A DNA stretch of 32,593 nt from a bacterium. Its GTDB lineage: Bacteria > NPL-UPA2 > JAUVJM01. This document shows, piece after piece, positions 16,293 to 24,331 of the stretch. Where the stretch lies: NCBI GenBank assembly GCA_030606215.1, contig JAUWGW010000018.1, forward strand, positions 1-32,593, read 5' to 3'. Within the stretch, counting starts at the first letter, position 1; every line of letters begins with the position of its first letter. The notes below the pieces were generated by a model. It saw nothing but the letters and a program-made list of their open reading frames with translations. It ran no database searches and was not told the origin of the DNA. A program made the position numbers and the translations under genes.

Positions 16293-17435
16293 CTATGCTT
16301 TTTTCATTTGATTCAGATACCCTTTGTAATTTCTTCTAATCTCCCGCAATGTATCACCACCAAACTTTTCCTGAAATGCCTTTGCAATTTCTATTGCGAC
16401 AACTGCCTCTGCCACAACACCTGCCGCTGGAACTGCACATACATCACTTCTCTGGATTGAAGCTCTCACCCTTTTCTTTGTCCTCAAGTCAATTGATGGA
16501 AGTGGTTTCTGGAGTGTTGGAATTGGTTTCATCACTGCACGCAGGATGATTGGTTCCCCATTTGTTACACCTCCTTCCAACCCTCCGGCATTATTTGATT
16601 TATGTCGGAAACCGTCCCTGTAGATAATCTCATCATGAACTTCTGAACCGGAGAAACCTGCATAGCTGAAACCAAGCCCTATTTCAACCCCTTTAATTGC
16701 CTGGATACTCATTACTGCCTGCGCAAGCTGACCATCAAGTTTCCTGTCCCAGTGCACATAACTACCAAGTCCTGGCGGGATTCCTGTAACAATCACTTCG
16801 AAAGTCCCGCCAAGAGTATCTCCTCTGCGTTTTGCGGCATCTATTTTCCTTCTCATTCTTTGTGCTGCCTCTTCATCAAGACAGCGGAGAGGAGATCTAT
16901 CAACCTCTGAAAGAATTTTCTTGCTTTCATCCTGTCGACTCTGGACTATTTTCACTGCAGAATTCGCTTTGACAGTTCCAATCTGAGTGACATGGCTTAT
17001 TACTTCTATTCCTACTTCCCTGATAAGCGTCCTTGCAATCGCTCCAACTGCTACCCTGGTTGCAGTTCCACGAGCGCTGGAACGCTCCAGGACACTCCTC
17101 AAGTCTTTGTGGTTATATTTTAATGCTCCTGCTAAATCTGCATGTCCGGGTCTTAAAGCAGTTAAAGGCGGGGAAGAATGCCATTTCTCCCCTGCTTTAT
17201 TGGGAATGATAAGACAGACTGGACTTCCAATTGTAATGTCACCGCGTACCCCTGAAAGTATCTCAACATGGTCCTCTTCCATTTTCATCCGTTCACTTCT
17301 TCCATAGCCAATCTGCCGTCTTGCAAGTTCCCGGTCGATGAGGGAGCTCTTCAAACACAGCCCTGACGGGACACCTTCCACAATTGCTATGAGACACCTC
17401 CCATGTGATTCGCCTGCAGTTAGATATCTAAGCAT
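16293..17435 (-). CDS. aroC: Chorismate synthase
   Basis: 380 aa. Converts EPSP to chorismate with reduced FMN. Seen: MLRYLTAGESHGRCL at the N-terminus, ERSSARGTATRVAVGA, and RSDVCAVPAAGVVAEA near the end. An open frame continues 29 codons upstream into pilD, but the conserved start MLRYLTAGESHG fixes the ATG at 17435, 1 nt after the pilD stop. Coupled translation with pilD is likely. Confidence 0.96.
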   Translation of the reverse strand: MLRYLTAGESHGRCLIAIVEGVPSGLCLKSSLIDRELARRQIGYGRSERMKMEEDHVEILSGVRGDITIGSPVCLIIPNKAGEKWHSSPPLTALRPGHADLAGALKYNHKDLRSVLERSSARGTATRVAVGAIARTLIREVGIEVISHVTQIGTVKANSAVKIVQSRQDESKKILSEVDRSPLRCLDEEAAQRMRRKIDAAKRRGDTLGGTFEVIVTGIPPGLGSYVHWDRKLDGQLAQAVMSIQAIKGVEIGLGFSYAGFSGSEVHDEIIYRDGFRHKSNNAGGLEGGVTNGEPIILRAVMKPIPTLQKPLPSIDLRTKKRVRASIQRSDVCAVPAAGVVAEAVVAIEIAKAFQEKFGGDTLREIRRNYKGYLNQMKKA

Positions 17436-17436
17436 T

Positions 17437-18249
17437 TTATCCAAGCCCTCCAATATACCATAATATGATTTTCTCCCCTTTAAAAATTGCAATAATTGCA
17501 CCAAGAGCAAGATATGGTCCATACGGAATGTAGCTTCCGCTTGTTTTCAGTTTCAAGATTATCCCGACGATAGAGCCAATTAAAGCAGAAATAAAAATAG
17601 TGAGGAGAACCATCTGCCATCCGAGAAAAGCCCCTATCATTGCGAGAAGTTTAACATCTCCAAAACCCATCGCCTCCTTCTTGAAAATAGCCCGCCCCAA
17701 AATACCAAGCACAATTAGAAATCCTCCTCCAAGAATTATCCCTGAAAGAGAATCTGCCATAGAAGCAATTGCAGGTGATGTAAATAACCTATCCCATGGC
17801 TGGGGACGAATGTGGACTGCCGGATGAAGAATTGACAAAAGCGAACCCAGCACTATTCCGGAACAATCTAAAACATCCGGTATTATTCTGTATTCAAAAT
17901 CTATGAAACTCATGACGACAAGAGACGATGTAAATACCAAATAAATAAGCAAATTAATACTCAACCCAAACTGCATATACAATGTTAGGAAAAGTAGAGA
18001 CGAGATGAACTCAACAATAAAGTAGCGTTTTGATATTGTCCCGCCGCAGTATCTGCATCTTCCTTTAAGGAAAATGTAACTTAACATCGGTATATTGTCA
18101 AACCAGCGGATATGTCTGCCACATTTGGGACAATGTGAGCCGGGCTTAATGAGAGATTCACCCCTTGGAAGGCGGTGAATACAAACATTGAGAAAACTCC
18201 CAACAACCGCTCCAAGAATAAAAAAGACTATTCCCGCAGCTATTTGCAT
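17437..18249 (-). CDS. pilD: Type 4 prepilin peptidase (A24 family)
   Basis: 270 aa inner-membrane aspartic protease that cleaves and N-methylates prepilins or type II secretion pseudopilins. Seen: N-terminal helix with GSFLNVCIHRLPRGES, two zinc-type CxxC pairs (HCPKCG and RCRYCGG), catalytic Asp in SFIDFEYRIIPD and in GFGDVKLLAMIGAFLG. About seven to eight hydrophobic segments. It sits between aroE (10-bp overlap) and aroC. It implies pili or a type II secretion system elsewhere; the PilZ protein nearby fits that. Confidence 0.95.
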   Translation of the reverse strand: MQIAAGIVFFILGAVVGSFLNVCIHRLPRGESLIKPGSHCPKCGRHIRWFDNIPMLSYIFLKGRCRYCGGTISKRYFIVEFISSLLFLTLYMQFGLSINLLIYLVFTSSLVVMSFIDFEYRIIPDVLDCSGIVLGSLLSILHPAVHIRPQPWDRLFTSPAIASMADSLSGIILGGGFLIVLGILGRAIFKKEAMGFGDVKLLAMIGAFLGWQMVLLTIFISALIGSIVGIILKLKTSGSYIPYGPYLALGAIIAIFKGEKIILWYIGGLG

Positions 18250-19112
18250 CTTTTTATGACTTCTTCCCTTACCGCCTGTTTCATTACACTTATTGGCGGC
18301 TCCTTACCAGTCCACAGTTCAAATGAGGCCGCTCCCTGATAAACAAGCATACTGAGCCCATTCACTGTTTTTGCCCCCCTTTTCTTTGCCTCCTCCAGTA
18401 AAGGGGTGGATAACGGAGTATAAATCAAATCATAGACAGTAAGTCCTTCATGGAGGCATTCTGTGTTTGAGACAGGCATTTCCCCCTTCATTCCAAGAGG
18501 AGTAACATTCACAAGAAGTGTGCAGGAGGAAATCTCCTCCCCAATAGAATTTGAGCTAAGAGGCATTGCTTTTATTTTGACCTCCGGGAACTTTTGCCTT
18601 ATCTCGGACACCAGTTTCTCCGCCCGCCTGGCAGTTCTATTGGCTATTATCAGTTCTGAAGCTTTCTCCTTCGCAAGAGCAAAAGAAATAGCTCTTCCCG
18701 CACCGCCCGCGCCAAGCACGACAACTTTTTTTTCCCCAGGTGTGAAACCAGCATCCTCAGATAAGGATTCCAGGAAACCTTCTATATCCGTGTTATATCC
18801 CTTTAACTTACCTGATTCAATAACCACTGTATTTACTGCTCCCGTAGCGGCTGCTTCCTCACTGAGTTCATTCATATACTGGATGGCGTTTTCCTTATGT
18901 GGGATTGTCAAATTCACCCCGCAGATACCAAGTGCTGGCAGTCCAAGAAGAGCATCCCTGAGATGTTCCGGTTTGACTTCAAAAGCTGCGTATAGATAGT
19001 CAAGACCGCATGCTCTAAATGCGGCATTGTGCATTGCAGGGGATGCACTATGCTTGACAGGATAACCAAACACACCAACGACTTTTGTCTCAGGACCAAT
19101 CTCGGGCTTCAT
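18240..19112 (-). CDS. aroE: Shikimate dehydrogenase
   Basis: 290 aa. NADPH-dependent reduction of 3-dehydroshikimate. Seen: VVGVFGYPVKHSASPAMHN (shikimate site), NLTIPHKENA with the catalytic Lys, GAVNTV, NTDIEGF, the NADP motif VLGAGGAGRAI and NRTARRAEKL. A longer open frame runs upstream over the divergent nudix gene, but ATG 19112 matches the family start. That ATG lies only 8 nt below a -10 box (TATACT), so the mRNA would be almost leaderless. First gene of the operon through to the synthase gene at 11039. Confidence 0.95.
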   Translation of the reverse strand: MKPEIGPETKVVGVFGYPVKHSASPAMHNAAFRACGLDYLYAAFEVKPEHLRDALLGLPALGICGVNLTIPHKENAIQYMNELSEEAAATGAVNTVVIESGKLKGYNTDIEGFLESLSEDAGFTPGEKKVVVLGAGGAGRAISFALAKEKASELIIANRTARRAEKLVSEIRQKFPEVKIKAMPLSSNSIGEEISSCTLLVNVTPLGMKGEMPVSNTECLHEGLTVYDLIYTPLSTPLLEEAKKRGAKTVNGLSMLVYQGAASFELWTGKEPPISVMKQAVREEVIKRCK

Positions 19113-19120
19113 TTTCAGAA

Positions 19121-19149
19121 AGTATATCACTCTATCAGATTTGTGGCAA
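19121..19149 (-). promoter_or_regulatory. Promoter of the aroE operon, probably leaderless
   Basis: Minus strand: TTGCCA (complement of 19144-19149), 17-bp spacer, TATACT (complement of 19121-19126). The aroE ATG begins 8 nt after the -10 box, so transcription would start at or 1-2 nt before the start codon. No Shine-Dalgarno fits such a transcript. Confidence 0.65.
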
Positions 19150-19239
19150 CATTTTAGTTGCATGACACTGCAAAGTATGATACAGAATACAACGGATAGC
19201 TTGAGTAGTGAGTTTTGGACTTGATCCCAGGACAAATAA

Positions 19240-19776
19240 ATGGATGAGAAAACTGTAGAGCGGAAATATGTACATAAAGGCAGAATTATAAATCTGCGAG
19301 TTGATAAAGTTCTTCTTCCCAATGGCAGGGAGGCTCTCAGGGAAATTGTAGAACATCCTGGAGCTGTTGCAGTAGTTCCAGTTCTTCCTGACGGGAGAAT
19401 TGTTCTCGTCAGGCAGTTCCGTAAACCTGTTGAGGAAGCTCTGCTTGAAATTCCGGCAGGGAAACTTGAGAAAGGAGAAAATGCAGAGACCTGCGCCATG
19501 AGAGAGTTAAAAGAGGAAACAGGATTCCGGGCAGGGAAACTTGAAAAAATTCTCAGATTTTTCCCCTCACCGGGGTTCAGCGATGAATGTATCCATCTGT
19601 TTAAGGCTACTGAACTTCAGAAAGGGGAGAAGAATACAGAGCACGATGAATTGATTGAAACGGTCTTTCTGAGCGCTTCTGAAATTGTGAAACTGATTGA
19701 AGAAGGCAAGATAAAGGATGGGAAAACCATCATCGGGACATTTTATTTGCTCTCTACTCTGCCTCCAAGTTCGTAG
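19240..19776 (+). CDS. NUDIX hydrolase, ADP-ribose pyrophosphatase type
   Basis: 178 aa. The Nudix box is complete near residue 76-98: G-x5-E-x7-REL-x-EE-x-G (GKLEKGENAETC, then AMRELKEETGF). The N-terminal strand region (VERKYVHKGRIINLRVDKV) and PSPGFSDECIHLF are typical of ADP-ribose pyrophosphatases (NudF-like). It likely cleaves ADP-ribose to AMP and ribose-5-phosphate. Start ATG 19240 with AGGA 7 nt upstream. Its 3' end overlaps the convergent acetyltransferase gene by 34 bp. Confidence 0.92.
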   Translation: MDEKTVERKYVHKGRIINLRVDKVLLPNGREALREIVEHPGAVAVVPVLPDGRIVLVRQFRKPVEEALLEIPAGKLEKGENAETCAMRELKEETGFRAGKLEKILRFFPSPGFSDECIHLFKATELQKGEKNTEHDELIETVFLSASEIVKLIEEGKIKDGKTIIGTFYLLSTLPPSS

Positions 19777-20216
19777 ATAAGCGCTACTTCATCACAATTT
19801 GGAAATTTCGGGCATCTTATACATTCGCTCCAGATTTTATGCGGTAGGAGTGATTTATCAATCAGTTTGAACCCGTTTTTCTCAAAGAAGTCTTGGCTGT
19901 AGGTAAGAGCAAAAACTTTTCTGAGCCCAATTTCCTCAGCTTCTGACAGACATACCTTTAATAATTTTGTCCCTATACCTCTCCTGTGATTTTTCTCATC
20001 AACTGCAACTGATTTGATTTCACCGAGGTCTTCCCAGTCAACATGAAGCGCCGCACAACCAATAATTTCCCCTTCCTCCTCACAGACCCAGAAATCCCGT
20101 ATAGTCTCATAAAGCTCACTGATAGAGCGTGGAAGCATCAATCCTTTCTCAGCCCAGTTGCCAATCAGCTTCTTAATTTTTTCAACATTCTCGACTTTTG
20201 CCTTTCTTATCAGCAT
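19743..20216 (-). CDS. argA: Short-form N-acetylglutamate synthase (GNAT)
   Basis: 157 aa GNAT acetyltransferase. Acetyl-CoA site seen in SVAVDEKNHRRGIGTKLL. The end LPHKIWSECIRCPKFPNC followed by DEVALIYEL is characteristic of the short stand-alone N-acetylglutamate synthases (Mycobacterium ArgA type), which start arginine synthesis. ATG 20216 is chosen because GGAGAT precedes it at 5 nt; a TTG two codons earlier is possible. It overlaps purN by 35 bp. No other arg genes are here. Confidence 0.85.
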   Translation of the reverse strand: MLIRKAKVENVEKIKKLIGNWAEKGLMLPRSISELYETIRDFWVCEEEGEIIGCAALHVDWEDLGEIKSVAVDEKNHRRGIGTKLLKVCLSEAEEIGLRKVFALTYSQDFFEKNGFKLIDKSLLPHKIWSECIRCPKFPNCDEVALIYELGGRVESK

Positions 20217-20844
20217 TTTCAATCTCCCCGATTCTCACCCGTCCATCTACAATTTCAAGTTTCCCATCTGCAAATAGTTGAATTGCTCTTGGATATAGTT
20301 TGCACTCTTCTTTAAAAATTCTTGCGGCAAGAGTCTCAGGGGTATCTTCATCTTTTACGGGAACTGCAGACTGAAGTATTATCGGGCCGTGGTCATAAAC
20401 GTTATCTGCAAAGTGGACTGTGCATCCGGAAACTTTAGCTCCATATTCAATCACAGCTTCGTGCACATGGTGTCCATATAACCCCGTACCGCAAAAAGAA
20501 GGAATCAGCGCAGGGTGAATATTCATAATACGCCCATTCCATTTCTCATCCGCTTTAAAAAGATGCATGAAACCTGCCATAACAATAAGGTCTATTTCAT
20601 TTTTGTTGAGATGCTCATTGATTGCCTTGCTGAATCCGTCTGTGTCCCCCTCTCTCTTATATTCCTTGTAGGGAACACAGATAGTTTCAATTCCTTCTTT
20701 CCTTGCTCTTTCAAGTCCGTATGCATCAGGACGACTCCCGAGAACAACAACAACTTCTGCAGTTAGTTTACCTTCCTTTATGTGGTCAACTATATTCTGA
20801 AGCGTCCGCCCTCCACCTGAAAGTAGAACAGCAATTCTTACCAT
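20182..20844 (-). CDS. purN: Phosphoribosylglycinamide formyltransferase
   Basis: 220 aa. Transfers a formyl group from 10-formyl-THF to GAR in purine synthesis. Seen: VRIAVLLSGGGRTLQNIVDH (GAR/phosphate loop), AGFMHLF, the catalytic NIHPALIPSF with Asn and His, CTVHFADNVYDHGPIILQ with the catalytic Asp. The loop GTGLYGHHVHE is a little longer than in E. coli PurN. ATG 20844 has GGGGAG 6 nt upstream. It starts 11 nt after the AIR-synthase-like gene. Confidence 0.93.
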   Translation of the reverse strand: MVRIAVLLSGGGRTLQNIVDHIKEGKLTAEVVVVLGSRPDAYGLERARKEGIETICVPYKEYKREGDTDGFSKAINEHLNKNEIDLIVMAGFMHLFKADEKWNGRIMNIHPALIPSFCGTGLYGHHVHEAVIEYGAKVSGCTVHFADNVYDHGPIILQSAVPVKDEDTPETLAARIFKEECKLYPRAIQLFADGKLEIVDGRVRIGEIENADKKGKSREC

Positions 20845-20855
20845 CACTTCTCCCC

Positions 20856-21866
20856 TCACAGTATTTTTGTTATCTCATCCTGTTCAAAAAATGGGAATGC
20901 CTTCTTCTTCCCTTTTTTAACCGACTTCACCCCGGGTTCCTCTACAACCCTGCCAATTACTGAAACATTTATCCGGTTATCTCTCAGTAATTTCTGGACC
21001 TTATCTGTTATCTCCGGAGCTGTGATTATGATGAGGGAACCTGAGGCAATCAGACCAAACGGATTCAATTTGAATTCATTACATAACTTAAGACTCTCAG
21101 GAAATACAAATATTTTATCCTCCTCAATTTCTACCCCGACTTTAGAAGCTTTTGCCAGTTCATATAATCCCATGGAGAGTCCACCTTCAGTCGGGTCGTG
21201 CATAGCATGAATCCCCGGGAGAGTGTTCGCAAGAAGAGCCTCTTTAAGAACACTTATTCCTGGAACTTTTGCAAATTCCTTCATTCGCTTTATAGCAGCG
21301 GGCCTATATTTTTTCTTCAGATAACTCTCTTTCTCCCTGACAATAATAGATGTTCCTTCAATAGCAATCCCCTTTGTTAACAGGACATCATCCCCCTTCT
21401 TTGCACCGGAAGATAGCACAAGCTTATCTTTTGAAACCTCTCCCAGCATTTGCCCGACAATTATTGTTCTGTCAAGATGAGAGGTAATTTCTGTATGCCC
21501 TCCGCAAAAGGAAATCTCAAACTCCCTGCAGGCTGATGATATATTTTCAAAAATTTCTTCAACATATTTTTCTCCTGCTTCACCTTCCGGCAGTAGGATT
21601 GTTGCGAGAAACCATCGCGGAACCGCACCCATAGTCGCAATATCATTCGCATTTATGTTAACCGCATACCAGCCGCAGTCTTTACCTACAAAAGTAATCG
21701 GGTCTGTCTTTGCAACAAGGCATGTATCTCCAAAATCTATAACAGTTGCATCTTCTCCTATAGACGGCCCAACCAGAACTTGTTTGTCTATGGTTACATA
21801 TTGTTTGAGCAACCTCTCAAGCAAAACTTGCGGCAATTTCCCTACAGGGAAAAACTGTTTTTTCAC
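20856..21866 (-). CDS. AIR synthase-family ATPase (HypE/PurM-like)
   Basis: 336 aa. Belongs to the PurM/HypE/SelD superfamily. Seen: GPSIGEDATVIDFGD, NINANDIATMGAVPRWF, FCGGHTEITSHLDR, HAMHDPTEGGLSMGLYE, ending FPFFEQDEITKIL. These resemble HypE more than PurM, but the C-terminal PRIC cysteine that HypE uses to carry the cyano group is missing, so it is not a working HypE. Because purN follows directly it could be used in purine synthesis, though the motifs argue against true PurM. GTG 21866 is preferred (AAGG 8 nt upstream); TTG 21896 would overlap the upstream pseudogene. Confidence 0.8.
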   Translation of the reverse strand: MKKQFFPVGKLPQVLLERLLKQYVTIDKQVLVGPSIGEDATVIDFGDTCLVAKTDPITFVGKDCGWYAVNINANDIATMGAVPRWFLATILLPEGEAGEKYVEEIFENISSACREFEISFCGGHTEITSHLDRTIIVGQMLGEVSKDKLVLSSGAKKGDDVLLTKGIAIEGTSIIVREKESYLKKKYRPAAIKRMKEFAKVPGISVLKEALLANTLPGIHAMHDPTEGGLSMGLYELAKASKVGVEIEEDKIFVFPESLKLCNEFKLNPFGLIASGSLIIITAPEITDKVQKLLRDNRINVSVIGRVVEEPGVKSVKKGKKKAFPFFEQDEITKIL

Positions 21867-21880
21867 CGTGCGAACCTTTT

Positions 21881-22550
21881 TTATAACGCCTTCCAATACC
21901 CGCCTTTATCAGGGCCGATTCTTTCAATGAATTCTTTTTCTTTTAGTTTCTCTATATGTTTTTGGACTGCAGAGGGATTTATATTTAGTTTATCTGACAA
22001 TTCTTTTCTTGATATCTTTGAATTTTCTTTAATTAACTGTAATATTTCTGCTTGCCTTTCTGTTAATTCTGACCACCTTTTCTGACCACCTTTTCTGACC
22101 ACCTTTTCTCCGACCTTTTCCTCCGCCTCTGCCATCTTTAGGTATTCCCTGCTCTGCTTAAAAGTAATGTAAAAATGAATATCAGTATATTCTACATTAG
22201 GGAAAGGAGTACTTTCCGCCTTACAAATATCTTTCATTCTTTTAAACCCTGTGCCCATTTTTTCGCCAAACTGAATTCTGGAAAATAAATCAGAAGTTAG
22301 CTGGTTTCTTCTAAAAACTGTTTTGCCTAATCTAAACTTTTGGGGCTATATTCTGAATTTCAGACCTTAGGCGATTAGTTATTTTTACTGCTCTGATTTT
22401 TCCCTCATCTGTCACTCCTACCAATATCCTCCCTCCTAAAGAATTAGAAAAAGCCACAATATCTTTATCTATGCCTGATAATCTCTCTTTGAATTCAACC
22501 CTGTAGCCTTCGCCCTCTTTTAGAATTAGAGCAAGCTCTTTTTTATCCAT
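21881..22550 (-). pseudogene. AlbA_2/RecG-like ATP-binding regulator, internally deleted
   Basis: Two remnants of one gene in different frames. The 5' part (22550-22332) encodes an AlbA_2 (Schlafen-like) start: GYRVEFKERL, DIVAFSNSLGGRILVGVTDEG, NRLRSEIQNIAP, then a stop. The 3' part (from about 22345 to 21881) encodes the typical end: RRNQLTSDLF, EKMGTGFKRM, then a winged helix (LTERQAEILQLI, KISRKELSDKLNINPSAVQKH). Around 200-300 central residues are gone and the frames do not join. The 3' part also carries a 13-bp triplication. Full relatives are stand-alone transcriptional regulators. It is inactive as one protein; the winged-helix piece (21881-22258) might still be made. Confidence 0.8.
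22070..22108. repeat. 13-bp tandem repeat, three copies
   Basis: TGACCACCTTTTC is repeated three times without interruption, followed by a degenerate copy. Thirteen is not a multiple of three, so each unit is read in a different frame, giving the VVRKGGQKRWSE stretch of the pseudogene. Confidence 0.9.
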
Positions 22551-22583
22551 TTTACCTGCCTAAATTTTCTTAAGGAATTATTC

Positions 22584-22665
22584 TTTGCTCGGTCTCGTCC
22601 GCCCCGCCGGGCTTGAGAAACTGCCTTCCCCTTTAATTGGCAAATTTTGAATGGGGGCAAAATTT
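22584..22665 (+). repeat. 82-bp inverted repeat, left arm
   Basis: Reverse complement of 24407-24488 with one mismatch (81 of 82 positions). Allowing a 1-nt gap, the match runs 5 nt further outward (TTATT). It contains an internal hairpin AAATTTTG-AATGGGGG-CAAAATTT (22642-22665) and a G+C-rich block (CGTCCGCCCCGCCGGGC). It lies 34 bp upstream of the AlbA_2 remnant and bounds the toxin-antitoxin island. Confidence 0.95.
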
Positions 22666-22703
22666 ACCTTTTAAATAGAAAATAACATTGGAAATCACCT
22701 GCC

Positions 22704-22732
22704 GTTACCCAACGCAAATAGCGTTAGGTAAC
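22704..22732. repeat. Stem-loop just inside the left inverted repeat
   Basis: GTTACC-C-AACGC, loop AAATA, GCGTT-A-GGTAAC. As minus-strand RNA all 12 positions pair (one U-G). It lies 35 bp downstream of the nuclease frame and could protect or end its transcript, although no T tract follows. Confidence 0.6.
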
Positions 22733-22766
22733 AGTCAGTATGAATTGATTGGTTATATTGTTTTAT

Positions 22767-23353
22767 TTAAAATATTTTCAATCGCGCTGTTTTAAAAAAA
22801 TCTAAAAGTTGACGATCCATTAATTTTCCAGCAATTATTTCATTAAAATTTGATGGTTGCCGCTCATCGGTTACTATAAAAAATTTTTCTGACTTAACAT
22901 ACTTTTCGATATAATTATTCCCATTCCTATCATTTGTATTTAATGCGCTTAACAATACTAATTCCTGTGGTATTTTCTTGTTTCCTTTTAGGTATTCTTT
23001 GTATCCGCTACGTATTATCTCATCAATATCTTTGATGCATTGATCGAATCTCCTACCTACAGAACAATCAGTAATAAAAATAATAATATTCTTTTCTCCA
23101 TTGTCTAACATGTATTTTATGATCAAAGCCTTTTTTGCTAAAAGACTTTATTTCAACTAAATATTTTTCATTTTTGTACTGAAAAATAATATCGGGAGTT
23201 GTTGATTTGTATTTGGAATCGCCAACTTCTTTGATCTTCCTCGGCAGAATTAAGGCATTCTTTCACAATTGGAGCTATGGAAAATTTCTGAAAACCTAAC
23301 GAAAGATCAACCCCAAGTTCTTCAGGAGATTTTTCTGTTTTCGATGATGACAC
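22767..23353 (-). pseudogene. PD-(D/E)XK nuclease-like gene with two frameshifts
   Basis: Three frames joined give about 194 residues. Frame 1 starts at GTG 23353 (GGAG 7 nt upstream) and reads SSSKTEKSPEELGVDLSL through IVKECLNSA. A shift at about 23239 (GG) leads to KIKEVGDSKYKSTTPDIIF and YLVEIKSFSKK. A second shift at the A6 run (23131-23136) leads to YMLDNGEKNIIIFITDC and on to the stop at 22767. TPDII, 12 residues, then EIK is a good PD-(D/E)XK nuclease core. Each shift equals one extra base. It is probably a dead restriction-type nuclease next to a toxin-antitoxin module; the family is not recognised, and sequencing error is the alternative. Confidence 0.7.
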
Positions 23354-23365
23354 TGAAATACTCCA

Positions 23366-23464
23366 TTACTTTGTAACCTTTTTAGACCGAACAATTAATA
23401 AACGAGCTTCATTTTCACTAAAATTTTCTTGTAAGGATTAATTTACTTTTCTGCCAACATCCAT
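23366..23464 (-). pseudogene. Short 32-codon frame with an internal stop
   Basis: After hepT an AAGGA site leads to ATG 23464. The frame reads MDVGRKVN, TAA, SLQENFSENEARLLIVRSKK and stops at 23366, where the nuclease ribosome site begins. With one base change it would be an intact small gene; otherwise it is the tail of a larger lost gene. The product is not recognised. Confidence 0.4.
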
Positions 23465-23476
23465 GCAATTCCTTCG

Positions 23477-23821
23477 CTATGTAATATCCTTCAAAATTTG
23501 CTCCACCTCCGCTTTGAGCTTCGGAATATCTTTTTTTGTTGTAGACCAGACTGCTTTGATATCTACTCCAAAATAATCATGAATCAGCTTATCCCGCATT
23601 CCAGCTATATCTTTCCAGGGAATATGAGAGTATTTGCTTCGCAAACCAGTAGAAATTCTCTTAGCCGCTTCTCCGATAATTTCAATCTGCCGAATGACCC
23701 CGTCTTGAAGAAGCAAAGTCTTGGTAAAAACTCCCCGGTTAACCCCGGAAAGATACCCTTCAATTCTAATAACTGCATCTAAAATATGCTTTAGATATAC
23801 AGTATCATCTCGCCCTTTCAT
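23477..23821 (-). CDS. hepT: HepT-family RNase toxin
   Basis: 114 aa, HepT (DUF86) toxin of the MntA-HepT type VII toxin-antitoxin family. The RNase motif R-X4-H-X-Y is intact (RDKLIHDY near residue 76-83); its Tyr is the residue AMPylated by MntA in known systems. Helical throughout ([29 protein letters not shown]). ATG 23821 has GGAG 7 nt upstream and overlaps mntA by 17 bp, so the pair is translationally coupled. It appears functional, unlike the nuclease gene downstream. Confidence 0.93.
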   Translation of the reverse strand: MKGRDDTVYLKHILDAVIRIEGYLSGVNRGVFTKTLLLQDGVIRQIEIIGEAAKRISTGLRSKYSHIPWKDIAGMRDKLIHDYFGVDIKAVWSTTKKDIPKLKAEVEQILKDIT

Positions 23822-24101
23822 AAACTATCTCCATTTCCTTTTTAATCCTGCCTCTCAAATAGGGACTGATAGAAGCTTCAGTCAGTAAGTCTGTCTTTTT
23901 CCCTAAAACTTCAGAGAACATCCTCTCCATCCTTACAAGTTCAAGCAAACTCTTAGTTTTAGAAAAACGAACTAAAAAATCAATATCGCTCTCCTTTGTA
24001 TAGTCTCCTTTAACAAAAGAGCCGAATATTGCCAAGAACACAATGTCGTTCTTCTTGCACGCTTCCAATAACTTCTTTTTATTATTAATGGTGCCTCTCA
24101 T
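23805..24101 (-). CDS. mntA: MntA-family nucleotidyltransferase antitoxin
   Basis: 98 aa minimal nucleotidyltransferase. Catalytic signature [18 protein letters not shown] (GSF-X10-DXD) is intact at about residue 26-43. In characterised pairs MntA adds AMP to HepT and silences its RNase activity. AGAGGA precedes the ATG at 4 nt. Order xre (12 nt upstream), mntA, hepT implies one autoregulated operon. Confidence 0.93.
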   Translation of the reverse strand: MRGTINNKKKLLEACKKNDIVFLAIFGSFVKGDYTKESDIDFLVRFSKTKSLLELVRMERMFSEVLGKKTDLLTEASISPYLRGRIKKEMEIVYERAR

Positions 24102-24113
24102 AACTTCCTCTTT

Positions 24114-24320
24114 TTATCTATTCTTATTTCCCTTTACCAACTCATCAATAGGAACCCCCAAAGCAGAGGCTATTTTACTAACCGTAGTAATGGTTGGCTC
24201 TTTTGCAATGCCCTGTTCAATCTTTATAAGGGTATTATTAGAAATATCTGCAAGACGGGCCAGTTTTTCTTGCGATAACCCTTTTTTCATTCTAAATCTT
24301 TTTATGTTCTTTGCAATCAT
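24114..24320 (-). CDS. XRE-type helix-turn-helix regulator of the toxin-antitoxin operon
   Basis: 68 aa, a single HTH_3 domain: NIKRFRMKKGLSQEKLARLA, DISNNTLIKIEQG, TTVSKIASALGVPIDEL. It likely binds as a dimer to the palindromes just upstream (24332-24352 and 24368-24385) and represses xre-mntA-hepT. A separate XRE gene is not a required part of MntA-HepT, so it may instead be the controller of the lost restriction-type system. SD is weak (AAAGGT). Confidence 0.9.
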   Translation of the reverse strand: MIAKNIKRFRMKKGLSQEKLARLADISNNTLIKIEQGIAKEPTITTVSKIASALGVPIDELVKGNKNR

Positions 24321-24331
24321 AACCTTTTATG

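Noticed and set aside
17436-17522. 29-codon extension of aroC into pilD
   Set aside because: Chorismate synthase starts at MLRYLTAGESHG; the extension reads the pilD 3' end in another frame.
19113-19499. N-terminal extension of aroE and a 73-codon frame at 19135-19356
   Set aside because: Both are antisense to the NUDIX gene; the conserved AroE start and the promoter at 19121-19149 exclude them.
22704-22732. Stem-loop as an integron attC site
   Set aside because: On the minus strand ACCTAAC and GTTGGGT fit the RYYYAAC/GTTRRRY cores, but the whole site is only about 23-29 nt. There is no second site, no integrase and no cassette array.
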